Notes under the pieces: model-generated
Database searches by the model: none
Told to the model about the DNA's origin: nothing
Seen by the model: only the letters and a program-made list of their open reading frames with translations
Part shown: piece after piece, positions 10,301 through 22,702 of the stretch
Layout: the number at the start of each line of letters is the position of its first letter
Numbering within the stretch: position 1 is the stretch's first letter
Program-made: the position numbers and the translations under genes
Assembly (NCBI GenBank): GCA_021432635.1
Contig: MU270023.1
Coordinates: forward strand, 186,001 to 250,000
From: Thozetella sp. PMI_491
Taxonomy: Eukaryota > Ascomycota > Sordariomycetes > Chaetosphaeriales > Chaetosphaeriaceae
DNA length: 64,000 nt
Reading direction: 5' to 3'

Positions 10301-13300
10301 ACATCCCCCTTCGCTACATGACAGGGGTAAGGGGGTACTTGCTCCGTCGACCACGGCCGAAGCTATTTTCCTTCTTGTCCATCGATATGGGGATGGGACG
10401 CGGCGGTCGGCGCCGATGTGTCCTTTTTTTTTTCATTTCTTCTTCTCCTGTCATGCCCCGCCGCTCTACACTGTGCACCCCCCTCTTGGCGGTTGGGTGG
10501 TACCAGCCTCCTGAGCTGGCTCAACCTTTGACTAACTCCCACATCCTGTGGTCAGGCAGCCCTGGACGACGCGTGGGATGGTGCGAAGGCAGCTGCTCGA
10601 CAGTTCTGCGCCACGGATGAGTCAGTCTCATCTCTCTAGGCACAGCAACTTTCAATCGCCGCCGACGCCGTATTACCCTCCACCCCCCTCATGCGCCATG
10701 GCCACGGTCCTCAGAGTCAATGAGCTCATCAGTCCCACGGTAGAGCGTCTTGCAACGCTAACCCATGACACACGGCGGCCGTTGGATGGGTCGCTTGACA
10801 GAAAGATTCTGGACTCGCATTGCCTGTCCTGCCGTCGACGGATGAGTGGCCACAACAGCCTGAACCGGTACCTTGTCGTTCCCTCTTGTGCCTCCCCGTA
10901 TACCCTCCTCAGGCCTCCTTTCCCATGTTCGTCTCCCTGTCATCCTCTACCCGCTTGTTTTTTATCCATCCTTCCTTTCCTCCTTCTGGTCCTCCTCATT
11001 GACGGTCCGAAATGCGCCACAGATTGGTGCTTCGTTCCTATTTGCCCCGGCTCAAGGCCACCTCATCCCAGGACTGGTCCGTCCTCCTTCCCAACTGATG
11101 CGCCTGCAGGAGGGAGGGAAGCGAGGCAGGGCGGACGGCATATCCTGGCGGCGTGCTTTTTCGTCCAGAACGGACGTCCCGCTGGTCTGTGCTGCGGATG
11201 TGCAGCCTCTTCTTGCCTCTCGGTCAGAGGCGTCATGTAGCAGACACTCGCGCGCCGGCGCCGCCCGCGCCCACGGTGTTCCTGTCCGCCTCCCGGCCGT
11301 CATGTCACTTAAACAGGCGGGACATATAGCACAACTGCCACCCCAGACGCAGTCGAGGTTCACCGATCCCATCTTGGACTCTCTGCCGGCTTGCCCCCCC
11401 CGGCGTGGTAGACAGGCGGCGGCGCTCGGGAGACAATGCAGAGCAAGTGGGTCATGACCAAGAAGCTCTGGGCTGCTTGAGAGGTGCCACGTCGCCATCC
11501 ATTCCTCGCCCGCACGCCCTGTGGGTGTGCCGAAGATCTCCTTGCTGATACAACGGAGCGCTAGCCGAGGGGGTCCTTCTCATCATCTCGTCGTGCCCAG
11601 CGCCCAACTCGAGCACGACACCGTCGCACGTTATTCATGTGAGAGTTGTTCGATGCATGCGTGCCCTCTTCTCGTCCCCTACGCCTCGTGCCGGTCCCGG
11701 GCGAAAAGAAAAAAGTGACTAGATCGTGGCAGCGACCGGCGAATATGGCACCCCTCCCGCTCTGTGCCCCCCCTCCCCCTTTCTTCGGGACAGAGACACA
11801 AGGGCTTGGCGTGCGAGACAGGGGCACCACCCTGCCACAAGGGGGAAGGGAGGGGGGGGGAGGGAGACACAAGGGGGGTGACATTAAACGGCGCGAGGGT
11901 TGCGTGGACGTGGGAATAAGGTAGTCAGTCAGAAGCTAATTGTACCCGCCGCTGGCTTGGCTCTCGCTGTCTGGATGCCTCGCGTTTCTTTATCACACCC
12001 ATAGTGACTGTGGATCGCACCCTACCCAGCCCATGCTACTGTTACCGGCTCTCCGGCTGCGATACCCGGGCCTGTTAGGTGTTGTGCTAACCTGGTCGTG
12101 AGCCACGCATAAGCCGTCGAGATTCTCGCGTGGCGTGCTCCTCATCCCAACTAAGGCCAAACAAGACCCGTGCGGTGAGTGAGGGTCGCGCAGCTTGCTG
12201 CAGGTTGCGCTGGCTGCCCGGCCACCCCACGAGAGACGAGCTCCTGTTTGCGAGACCCGGCAGGACTAAGACAGCCTGGGAGCCGCCGCTATAGCAGCGG
12301 GTCCGGGAAGGCGCTTGAGCACACTACAAGCCGGCTAGGGATCCGTAGATGCCCAGTCTAGGCGAGCATGGCAGACAGAAAGTGGCAACATCCATCGAAC
12401 CACCCGGACGTTGCACAGTTCTCGAGCTATGCAAGGGCTTGCAGCTCTTGTCCAGGCGTGCGCAGCCATGCGTGTTCTTGCATAGACGCAGGCTGAGACG
12501 GAAGGCCATCACGGAACCGGACTGGCCCCAATCTTTGCGGCGATCTCTAGGGCCGAGTTTGGGGTTGGGGGAACAGGCTCTGTGAAGTCAGACCGTGCGG
12601 CGTGCCCCCTGCAGCGACTGTGTATCGCTTCCCTATCGCAAGTACCGTTTCCCGGCCCCATTGCAATGACGGTAGCCCTTGCCCTGAGTGCAGCGGTCTT
12701 GGCCACGGCCCTGGTGCTGGCCTGGTCAAGGCCGCGGTCGGGGCGGCCCACCCCTCCTCCCACCCCCAGGCGGACGCGCTTGTACCATGTGGGCCCGAAC
12801 CTGACGCAGGCCGTGACGGCAACGGGCCTAAACGGGAAGATCCTCTTGATCCTTCTACGGGGTGCTGCTAGCGGTGGTCGACGGGGAGGTGGTCGACGGC
12901 CGGTGGCGTGGTTCGGGGATCAGGGATCAGTGTTGATGGGCAGTCGTCCCGTCCCGACTCTAGTAGCATAACGTGGCCGCCAACGGCCGTACGATCGTAC
13001 AGGAACCCGCTTGGTATGCATGAAGGGAGTATTCGGGAAGGGAAATAAAACAAAATAGAAAAATACCACCAAAAAAAACAAGGGACGAATCTGAGGTGGG
13101 AAAGGGGGGGCAGGAAACAGAGCTCGTTTTGGTGTGTACGGAGCAGATACGTATTGGCCTACTCGCTTTTCGCACCCCTCACTCACGACTGGCTCGCCCC
13201 CCCCCCCAACCCCAACGGCTAGCCAAGGGAAGGATCGGACCAATGGTAGAGGCCTTGGGGCGGGCAGAGACCAAACGCCAGGCCCTGCGTGGCCGATGCG

Positions 13301-13668
13301 TCTTGCCCCAATGGATGCGTACTTTGGGTGCAAAACTGGTACCGCGGCTGTCCCTCGGGCTGAGGAAACACTGCCCATGCCCAGGGCCACTGGCCGTTAG
13401 TGGGGGAATAATGGTCGTGTGTGTAAAACAAAGCCGGTCGTAATTAGAGCCCATGATCGACGTGGCTCCATCGAAGGCCGGCCGGGACATGGGGAGTGCG
13501 CGGGAAGAAATGGGCCTAATCTGTTGGACCGCCGGCCTATGGGTCCTGCCGCTGCTGCACACCCCCCGGACAGGGGGGCAACAGAGTCGAGTCGACGTGT
13601 GATCGCAACGGCCTGGGCTGGACAGTGCAGCGCAGCGCGGGTGCGTCGTTGGAGGAACATGGCTCATG

Positions 13669-13778
13669 CTGCCTCATGCTGCCGCTGCCGCTGCTGCTGC
13701 TGTTACTACTACTGCTGCCGCAGCAGCTGCTGCTGGATGCTTGCTTGCTGCTGCCGCTGCCGCTGCCGTTGCTGCTCG
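13669..13778 (+). repeat. CTG/CCG trinucleotide-rich repeat
   Basis: Imperfect run of CTG, CCG and GCT triplets interrupted by ACT and CAG. In translation it gives poly-Leu on the plus strand and poly-Gln/Ser on the minus strand, which explains the long frames here. A second, weaker CTG tract lies at about 14155-14210. Confidence 0.8.
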
Positions 13779-14386
13779 TTGCTTTGCCCGCGTGCAGGGG
13801 GAGGGGGAAAAGGGGGCCTGTTGGTGCGTTGTTCGATGGGGAAGGGGTCCGCATGCATATGACCTCGAAAAAGTTGAGGTTCACGAAAATATAAGGACGG
13901 CTTGCTCCCAGGCCTACTTTTGCCCTCTGAGCTTCCCCTTTCTTCAACGAGCGACCGACCCATGTCGAGACAGCCCACCAGAGCGCACAGCAGGTTCTGA
14001 GACTTGGCCTGCGCAGCCAACATACAAGGAAGCGTCAACGTCACCTAGCCAGTTACCTCTCTGCCAGACCACCGACGACAGGAACGGAGACCCACATTAG
14101 CCTCCGCCCCCCTCTCCCAGTGTGAGTAGTAGCTCTCTCTACAAGCAAGCGCCTGGTGCTACTGCTGCTACTGCTGCTACTGGTTGCTGGTTGCTGGTTG
14201 CGGGTGCTGGTACTGCCACCGGCGCCGTGCCACTACAGCGTCGTCGAGAGCCCCAGCGAGCCAACTGCCAAAAGCCACACACGCCGAGACACTGCCTCGC
14301 TAACCCCTACTCGGACCTCCTCCAGACTCTACCCCCTTCCGCCCCGACCCACGGTCCAGCCCACCCCCCTGGTCTGCGCCGCCGCA

Positions 14387-14719
14387 ATGTGCTACTTTGA
14401 GCAGACGCGATGGGATTGCGGGTATTGGAAGTGGGGGAACTTCAGGGCACAGTGCAACAAGGAGTACCGGACCGGCGAGACGTGCGGGCTGAAGCTCGTC
14501 TACGAGACCATATACGCGCAGGGGCAGTGCAAGCTGTGCGACCAAATCGCAAAGAAGGAGCGCCGGGCAGCCAAGATGCGCGACGACATAAAGCGGTGGC
14601 AGCGCGAAGGCAACCGGCGAGCTACGGTCGAGAAGACCCAGGCAGACGTGGCCGAGATCGACGCCCAGATATCTGACATGGCCTACCAACACGCGGAGAA
14701 GCAAAGGAGTATTGCATGA
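14387..14719 (+). CDS. Conserved small cysteine-containing fungal protein with coiled coil
   Basis: 110 residues, single exon. The N-terminal half carries six cysteines (residues 2, 11, 23, 33, 48, 51) with many aromatics (MCYFEQTRWDCGYW), ending in a CKLC pair; the C-terminal half (about 55-105) is a charged helix rich in Lys, Arg, Glu and Gln with coiled-coil character. It looks like a small zinc-binding or disulfide-free cytosolic protein: there is no signal peptide. The composition is clearly protein-like, and I associate this N-terminal pattern with hypothetical proteins of other filamentous ascomycetes, but I cannot name a function. The frame is open upstream to about 14156 without an ATG, so the start at 14387 is preferred. 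The leader is CTG/C-rich, and the preceding 8.7 kb have no other gene. Confidence 0.8.
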   Translation: MCYFEQTRWDCGYWKWGNFRAQCNKEYRTGETCGLKLVYETIYAQGQCKLCDQIAKKERRAAKMRDDIKRWQREGNRRATVEKTQADVAEIDAQISDMAYQHAEKQRSIA

Positions 14720-17204
14720 GCTTTATAGGTACGTTGCCGGTCGCACCGCTCGAGGGAACGCGAAGCGGGAAGGAGGAGGGGCGGGAGGGGCAAGGCATGA
14801 CGAAGGAGGGGGGAGGGGGGGTAAGGGGAGGATGATGAACAAAAGAAACAAGCCGCTTGGTAGGCGAGACTCCAGGGGAGCGGAGGAGGGAAGGACGAGG
14901 AGGGGAAGCGCATTCAACGCAGCATTACGAGATCTGACGCCTTCTGGAACAGATACCGAGCGTGTGTCGAAACCACACCACGCGAACCGGCTTCGGCGGC
15001 AAAGACCACCACCCTCCCAGGCATGCCAAGACCTAGCGGGCCTTTGGGGTCGGCAGGAAGGGCTGAGGGCAAGGGCGGATTTCTGTTTTGATAGTCTCGT
15101 TTCTCTGGAGCGTCGGCCCAGTAATTTTTTGGTGCGGACCTCTCGCGCAAGCCCCAGGGTTGGGCAGGAAGAAATGGGCCTCCGTGGGTGGAATTTGTGT
15201 GTTTGGGCAGGGAAACATCCGGGCACTGGGAAACTCGGGAGGGACAAATGGAAAAGGCGGAAAACCTATATCAGTAACGACTCGCCTCGCCTCGCTCGGG
15301 GAGGCACCGTTTCATAGGATGGAAATACAGTGTCCTTCAGCATCCCGTTGGGGAAAGCCAGCACCCCTCCACTCCCCCCCCCTTCCCCTCCCTTTCCCCT
15401 CCCGTCATCCTGCCGTCTCGCTGGGAACCGCTGCGGCGGGCAGTTTTTCTTGGACAAGAGGTCGTTTCCGAGGAGAAGGAGCCAGAGGGGGGCGACGGGA
15501 GCCGGGGCAGAAAATGGGTTGGGGGAGCATCAGGAGAGGAGCTAAGGAGGGAGGGGGCATTGGGGACATTTCAACTGGTTGCCTCCCCCCACAAGGTTCG
15601 TCGGCGCGAGTCGGAGTCGGGAAGGGGGCTGTCCGTTTGGCAGGCCTCTTAGTTGGCAAGCTACGGTAGGCTGTAGGCGAGAGTGCCCGGTCCACTTGAA
15701 GTCCAAGCAAATAGGAGACGGACGCTACGATGGGTCATATGCTTTCTAAAGCGGCTGGCGGGCGGATCGTGTTCAGGTTGGCACTTGGGGCAAGCGGAAG
15801 AAGGCACCGGACAGTGGGGAGACAAGAGGAACACATGGGCATGCGAGCGCGCGATGGGCGCGATGGACCTAAAACAGTTAACCCCCCCCCTGGCAACTGT
15901 GCCGTCGTGCGGAGGGAAACGCGGATGTTTTGTGCCTGGAACGAACAGGGTAGGGAGTTAGGGCAGACCACGGCGTGCGGTGCAGGGGTTTCGTCCGACA
16001 TCCCCGTCAGCAGGGAGCAGGACGAGGGTATCGATTATGTGCCTCAAGCTCAAGCGAGTCTCCGGACTCCACCAGTTCGAGATCCGGTGGATATATTCCC
16101 CTAGTAGGAGATCGTGGTTCCTAGGCTCGCAAAACTCCGGCCAAGGGCCAGGGAGCAGACTCGATCGGTTCGAGGCCTTCCCGGTCGGCCGCCGTGGCGT
16201 GCAGCGTTTCTTTCGTTGTCTCGAACCCGGCAAAATCTCCGTGTCGAGGCCTGCCCCCCTCCTATCGCGATGTGTTGTGCGTGCGTGTAAAAACCCCCTC
16301 TTTCACGTCCTCGATGGCCGCCTGCACGCCTGCCCACAACGCCTGGTTGGGCCAATAAGGAGGCTTCGTTTCCGGGATTCCTGCATGACATGTCCACCAA
16401 ATGCCCCATTAGGGCTTCTGGCCACTGCAATGGGTTGCGATAGGATGATGCCCGCGATATCTAGGTACGCGAGGGCCACCGAAGCCGGTCGAGGAGGACG
16501 AGTGAAAAAACGGACAGCAACGCCTCGAGACTGTGTAGGGGCAGGCTAGAACTGCGGCCTTTATACTAGTCTCCACTACGAAGCAACACCAGCCGACCTT
16601 GCGCACGTGTCCGCTGCTCAATGGCGGCGCTGTGAGCAAGGCGATGCGCACAGAATTGGGGGTCCCAGGTTGGCGATTGGTTCAGCACGTCAGTGCCGAC
16701 TCGCTGGCGCTATGGGAAGACAAACGGAAGCTTTTTATTGATCAAATGCTGTACATGGCCCCCCTCCCCCATTCCACCTCCTCTCCACACCCGCCAGGTC
16801 ATTATCGTGGTCGTGCCTCTGCCAAGAAAACGGATTTATAAAAAATAAAAAAAATAAAAAAGTTGGGGTACGGTCCTTCGGCCCCCCCATGTTGGGTATC
16901 GAGAAGTCCACGGCAGCTGACTCGTGGTGCTCACCGTGAGACCTGTTAGTGGTTTGCTGTAGCCTTAGCGATATGTCAAGGGACAGCCGACACTGGTGTG
17001 CCTATATCGAGGCCACTCCGCGCCACGGGAACACATGGATATGTCGACAGGCCCGATGTGTTTATCGGAGCAAGGTGGCTGCGGTTGCCTGTTATTCGGT
17101 TCTTCTCCCCTCAGCTACCGTCGTTCGTGCCCGTGATCTTCTTGCTCTGCGGGGATAGTCGCCGCTGAGGGACAGGACTGAGTCGGTGCTGGGCCGAGAT
17201 GAGC
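14720..17204. other. GC-rich gene-poor region
   Basis: Follows the 110-residue gene and ends at the stop of the LAMTOR1-like gene. It contains purine-rich tracts (14775-14840), C/T-rich tracts (15360-15410) and an A/T tract (16840-16862). No exon with protein-like composition was recognised on either strand. Confidence 0.5.
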
Positions 17205-17983
17205 TCAGCGCATGGCTGCCACGGCGTCGGCGAAGTTGCCCACGAGGGCGCCGCCGCTGCCTTCCAACTTGACGGCGGCAGGGGAGCTCCTCTGCATCTC
17301 TATGGGGTCGTCCTCGGGAGTGCCCCAGTCCACGCGGGCGACGGAGCTGAAGTCATCCCGCGAAGAGAGCTTGGTGAGCAAGGTCTGGTAGCGAGCCATG
17401 CGTGCCTCCTGGCCAACATGCGCGTAGGGGTGGGCGGCAGAGGACTGCAGGGTCTTATCCTGTGGATCGATCTCGTAGATGTCGACTAAGTTACTGTGCA
17501 GTCCGGTCAGCCATGGCCTGCCCTGCCCTGCCACACCATGCCACACCATGCTGGTGTCCCCGGATCCGGAACCTGCGACCTAGGGTCTGGGGGAGGGGGT
17601 TCTGGGATCCGGGGTCGAGGGCCTGGGACGGGGAGGGGTACGTACTTGGAGGTGCGTGCAACCACCTGTTGCAGAGCCTCAATCTCTCTTTGGACCTCTT
17701 GTGGATCTTCCTGACCGTTCAGGTGTTGCTGGTCGAAACTTCCATAGTGCATGCCACTGGGGTCGTCGAAGAGTCTTTGGGCCTCGTCTTCCTGTGTTCC
17801 CCCCCACTCGTCGTCAGTAAAGGTTCGTCAACGGCGCCCAGATCGCCTAGGCTCGGCGGGGCACTCGGGCAACTCCAAAGCCCCGACCCTCGAGAGCAAT
17901 ACGAGAGAGCAAACGGTCGGCCGACTGACCTCGTCATACGTGTCGCGATGTCGCTGGCCGAAACAAGAGGAACAGTTTCCCAT
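17205..17983 (-). CDS. LAMTOR1/Meh1-like lipidated scaffold of the Ragulator/EGO complex, three exons
   Basis: Exons 17983-17930, 17791-17646 and 17493-17205 give 162 residues; introns of 138 and 152 bp have GTCAGT and GTACGT donors, CTGAC branch sites and CACAG acceptors, and phases 0 and 2 join without a break. The first exon is only 54 bp and starts MGNCSSCFG: Gly2 fits N-myristoylation and Cys4/Cys7 palmitoylation. Then come an acidic EDEAQRLFDDP segment, an ALQQVVARTSNNLVDIYEI helix and an Ala-rich C-terminus. This matches the LAMTOR1/Meh1 (Ego1) pattern: a vacuole-membrane anchor that holds the Rag GTPases and links amino-acid supply to TORC1. The family call rests on this pattern and the short length; sequence identity in the family is low. 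Confidence 0.82.
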
Positions 17984-20900
17984 ATTGTCGAAGGGGGTCG
18001 GGCTCGTGGCGCCGAAGGAATGGTCGTATTACGAAGCTTGGTAGGAGAAAAAAAAAAGAATCGCGAAGGATTGACTTGAAAACAATGCCAAGTCCCTTTG
18101 CGAGGGAATCTAGCGAGGTCGGTTCATAAGGAGGGAATGATCGCGGGGTCGCGCAGGGCCGCTGGATCGAGGACGAGTCGGGATCCGCGCTGAGGTCGTG
18201 CTTGTTTATCGCATGCGTCGGCCAGCTTCGCGAGCTTCACCCGTTCGCGCGGCTATTTTCCTGCTCGGGTGACGAGTTTCGCAGCTCAAAATTTGGGAGA
18301 TGGGTCTATGTGGGGCTCTTCTGGCAGATGTCCGGAGAAATGTCCAAAGTGCGCACAGACCCCCCGAGTCGAGTCAACATTGACCCCTGAACCCCTTTCC
18401 ACAATGTTTGCGGTCCGAGTGTAAACAGAGTGCCCAAGCCGTCGTCCCGATTCGAATGCCGTACCCTCCCTCGAAAAGATGATGTGCAACTAGCCGGCAC
18501 GGTTGCCAACAAACCATGCTTCCTTGGCCCTGTCTAAATGCATGCTTACAACATGCCTAGACTTGGTCACTAAAATAGAGTAGATTTTCAAGAGTTCGAA
18601 GAAAAATCCATCGATCAGAGATTGGAAGATTACTCGTCACAACTCTCAGTAACACCATAGCGCCGAGAGAGGCAATTCGTCAAGCCAATCCTGTGGCTGC
18701 TTCTTCGAGGAGAGGAAATAGGACTAGTAAATCCGCCTGAGAATGAACTGCGAGACATTGATGTGGGGATCTGTAACGGCATTCTAGCGAAGAAGGGACA
18801 GGGCCGTCCGGCGGTGTGCAATTCACGTACGCCTACTAGATATTTCTATCATATGAGGCATGACTAGAAACTTTAAATGGTCATCTCACGAATACGCGGG
18901 TAGGTAACCGGGATGCAGGTCTCACAGAACAAGGAACGCTGCGCAGCAAGGTTAATTGACGATGCGCACATATTACCACTCATAATTAAATGAAGAGTAT
19001 TTTACAATGCGTTCCTACAATGATGCAATATCACATCTAATTATGTAACTCAAACTCCTTAAAATCAGTCTTTTATTCTAACTGTGATAGAGAGTCAGTA
19101 TACTTGTTCGGGTTCTCCTACATGAATTCAACTCTGTGGTATTCCGTATTTGATGATACCAAGAGCCAGTGCTTTGAGGTGGCTTTTGATTGGTGGCGAT
19201 CTCAGGTGCCGTGGCAGCCTACTGGTTCGCGACCTTCCTCTCAACAAGGTGGGACTTGCGGCTGACGTTGGACTTGGTCTCGGTCATGGCCTAGCTACCT
19301 CCGTACCCTCATCTTCTTCGCTTTAGAATGGTACAAATTGCTCCCTCTAGGATTCATTGATATGTTGAAACCTTCTTATGCTATTTGATATGAGTGATAG
19401 TTAACAGTACTTTTCATTCAATGAAATGGCACAGCCACTAAGTTATCGCATTATCTAGGCTCTGAGTCTTCACGTGAAATGTCATGGACCACCGGATAGC
19501 GCAGAATAACCCCTAGGGATATCATTAAAAAATAAATAAACCTATATAGAACGATGTCACCTATATCTGTAATGATATCATAGCTTTAAGGAGCTTGGAT
19601 TACAACTTCTCCTAACTAAAGGTTATGAGTTACCTTTGTTACTGAAGCTCACTACGAGAAATCACGGTTATCGATAGAAGAAATCGAATTTCTCCAGATT
19701 GACAAAAATACTTGAGGATTATTAGAATTCCACTTGACCTCCCTGAATAATAAAGCTAACGTAATGGAAGGGTTGAGGTACAGCGGGTGACACTAAAGTT
19801 GGAGCGACGCGAGGGCCTTACCGACTTGAAGAGAGAAACAGCAGAGAATGTCGGTTCGTGGATTCATTTGGTTGCCGAGATAATCGCGAGCTAGACGTGC
19901 CAATTCAGACCAAAGATCAACCATTGCAATAAGATCGTGGTGTATTGTTTGTGGATGCTTGTGTTTATGGTTTGTTGAACTGTGTACAGACTGTCATGGT
20001 TTGACTTCTTGTTGTTGCGCAAAGAAAGGGAAGAGGTCCTTCGTTTGGCCGTTACTAGGCTTGCTTGCTTATATATACAAAGCATATGGATACAAAGGTG
20101 GTTGTCAGGGGGATTGGGGAATTAGTAGTGGCTCGTGCTGTGACACAGACTATGAGGAAAGACGTGAAGGTGCCGGCGAATGTTACTCTGGTGGGTTCAA
20201 ATCACCTCCGATTGATGTTCCTCTCAGCTAGATTGCTTTTCACATAGCTAGCTAGATAAATAGTTACAGAGCATATGGTTTACATGCATGCCGACAAGAT
20301 CTAGTCGCCGAAGGTGAGTAAACAGCTGACTTTCTAGCCAGATTTGAGGGTATTTGGTCAAGCAAGTACTCATCTCTTTCAAATACTCGATTACTACCCT
20401 ATAAATATATATATTAGCTTGTTGTTTTGACGATTGTTGCATCGGTTCCATGCCGGGTGATATGATTGCTTCATTGCTACAACGACAGATTACGCCCTCC
20501 TGGCTAGCCTGATACCTGACCCACTGGTTTGGTTTACCCTTTATACTGCAGTGAGTATCTGAGGGACGCTGGGGGGTCGAGGGCGTGCATACCATCCTAT
20601 TGGTTAGGTGACTGGGCGCATCTACCCTATCATTGGTTGGATGGCTTTAGGGAGAATAGAGGTCCGAGAGGGTTAGATATTGCAGTGTAAGGACGTCCAT
20701 CTGGCTCAACGCGTCTATCCTCCCCTTGAGTGGGTGGTTTTAGGAGAGGAGGTGCTCGAGTTAGACTTAAGGTTCGCTGCACAGGCAACTAGGTAGAGAA
20801 CAGGTTTACCGCAAGATGCTTAGTTCTCAAGAAAATCGAGGATAAAGCTCACAGGTGGATAATCTGTAAAATGTTGAAGATAGTTACACAAATCCTGAGC

Positions 20901-21760
20901 CCTTTCCATATGCTAATTTGGGTGATGATTGTTGGCAGTGTGCAGGCTCTCTGGCTTTGTCATCGTGCCTATTTACTTATATGGTGGTGCCAGCAAAAGT
21001 CCCATCTTAGCGATGGATAGCGAGTAATGAGATCCTTCTTCTATTATAGTATCTGCAGTGACCTTATAATTTTAGCCAAATCGTGACATCTGCCACGGCC
21101 TTAAGCTGAGACGCAACTCTAAACAGGCCACAGATTGTAACCCATATGATAGGAAGCGCCTTTTACGGCCGGCGCATATCAACACATGTCTACTACGCCC
21201 CAAGGACAAGTAGTTACATCTAAGGAGCGATTTAAGGAAAATGTCAATGAGGGAAGTGCGACAAGTTACGTTGACTTGCTGCAAGGTGACCTTGTTTAGC
21301 CTTTAGGTCTCAGGGATGGTCGTCGCATCTTTGGAGGAGCTAAGATGTCTCCTCCAGCTCACGTGCCCTCTAATATCAAAGGTCTAATATATACATATAC
21401 CTAATAATAATTAATTGTTAGATACGGTGGAAGAGGCCCACGTGCAACCGAGAAAGCCCAGGTTTCTCTAGACGGAAAGAAGCATGAGATTACAGTGGTC
21501 TTAACATCCCTGATCCGCGATGGCAATCTATTCCCCTAAATAGCTTGAAGGACTACTGACGTAGAAACCATCAAATATCTTGGCGGGCATGTATTTGCCT
21601 TACGGGTTCAACGTGGAAGAAATTGGTGTGCATTCAAGCTTTTTGACGGAGCCCGGCACGTGGTAATGGCATCGACCCAAGGTGGTGTGCTCATGCAGCC
21701 GCTTTGATAAGTTTTGACTAGATTGAGAGGAGCGATATCTTAAATTTAAATAGTTGTAGC
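17984..21760. other. AT-richer gene-free tract, possibly decayed repeats
   Basis: The first ~500 bp, still GC-rich, should hold the LAMTOR1-like gene promoter (an A-tract lies at about 18048-18057). From about 18.5 to 21.7 kb the base composition shifts clearly to A+T with frequent TA and short AT runs, no long frame and no recognisable gene. This is what mutated transposon remnants look like in fungi with repeat-induced point mutation, but no element family could be identified. A T-arm-like GGTGGGTTCAAATCACC occurs near 20185 without the rest of a tRNA. Confidence 0.45.
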
Positions 21761-22678
21761 AATAGTTGCATTACATCGACCTTTGCGTACACCGAGCCTC
21801 GGATGTTCCCGAAATGAAGTATAAAAACAACCCGGTTTCCCAACCTAGCCTTCTCCGTGACGGGGGGCGTAGTATCATCAAACTAACGGCTGTTGTTCTC
21901 ATCAATGCTTGCCCCCCAGCGCGACCCTTCGTCATATTGACGGGTTCTTGCCACGATTACTTTCTCTGGTGCCTGCGGCTGACATTGCCATCGGAGCCAA
22001 AATGGAACCCATGGCTACTAGCGGCTGGAGGCGCTGCACTCTTGCACACGATTTACTGGAGCCAAATTTCCGTCCGTGGGTCTGGTTTGAATACTTCGGC
22101 AACGGACCAGAATACAGTATACCGTTGGACCGTCCTTTTGTGGTTGTGGGCGCGGTCCTTGACGTGGCTTGCCTCTGGCCTCCGCGCTTATGTCGCTGGC
22201 ACACTCCAGAACAAGTGGAACATGTACGGCAATGCGAACAAGTGGGACTGCAGTCTTTCCAACCAACTACTCGGAAGCGAATGCAATATATATGCATATG
22301 CCATATTTAGAGTAGTATAGACCGTGAAGCAGGGCTACTGGTACTGGTGGACAGTGCCAGGTGTTCTGGGAGCCGACGTCACATGCGACCAAAAGCACTC
22401 GCGCACTGGCAGCGAAGTGATTGGCGGTTGGGAGGTTGCTGCACGCGAATAGTGTTGTGGCTGGAGGAGAGGATTGGGGGCCGGAAGAGGTTATCGGAAA
22501 CGGGCGGGGCCGGGGAATTGGCCTAGGTGCAATCTGTACCGGACCGAATCTAGGGCGGCCTCGCCGGCCTGGCTTGCCTGGGCAGAAATTTTCACGCCTT
22601 CAGGGCTTGGTGCTCACGTCACTGGGCTTCCAGAAGTACGGCCGGCGTTGTTCTTGTCCGAGCAGAGTGCTTCTTTGG

Positions 22679-22702
22679 TGTGTGTGTGTGTGTGTGTGTG
22701 TG
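22679..22702 (+). repeat. (TG)12 microsatellite
   Basis: Twelve consecutive TG dinucleotides starting within ttctttggtg and continuing into tggtgtgctc. Confidence 0.9.

Larger units (their letters stand above)
5674..14386. other. Long GC-rich gene-poor region (about 8.7 kb)
   Basis: No convincing exon was found on either strand. The sequence is GC-rich, with many short homopolymer and simple repeats: an A-tract (6546-6563), G/A-rich purine tracts (6800-6850), a 32-base G run (7347-7378), GGTTGT repeats near 7675-7700, C/T-rich runs (for example 9350-9390, 9720-9780) and CTG repeats (13669-13778). Many overlapping frames exist because stop codons are rare in GC-rich DNA, but they have Arg/Pro/Gly-rich, non-protein-like composition. 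It may hold long 5' leaders and regulatory DNA of the divergent flanking genes, the Zn2Cys6 gene and the 110-residue protein gene. Confidence 0.55.

Noticed and set aside
13625-13894. Frames coding poly-Leu (plus) and poly-Gln/Ser (minus) at the CTG repeat
   Set aside because: Pure by-products of a trinucleotide repeat, with no conserved flank or start context.
20175-20215. T-arm-like GGTGGGTTCAAATCACC suggesting a tRNA gene
   Set aside because: The following 7 bases (TCCGATT) have no matching acceptor strand upstream and no A-box is at the right distance.
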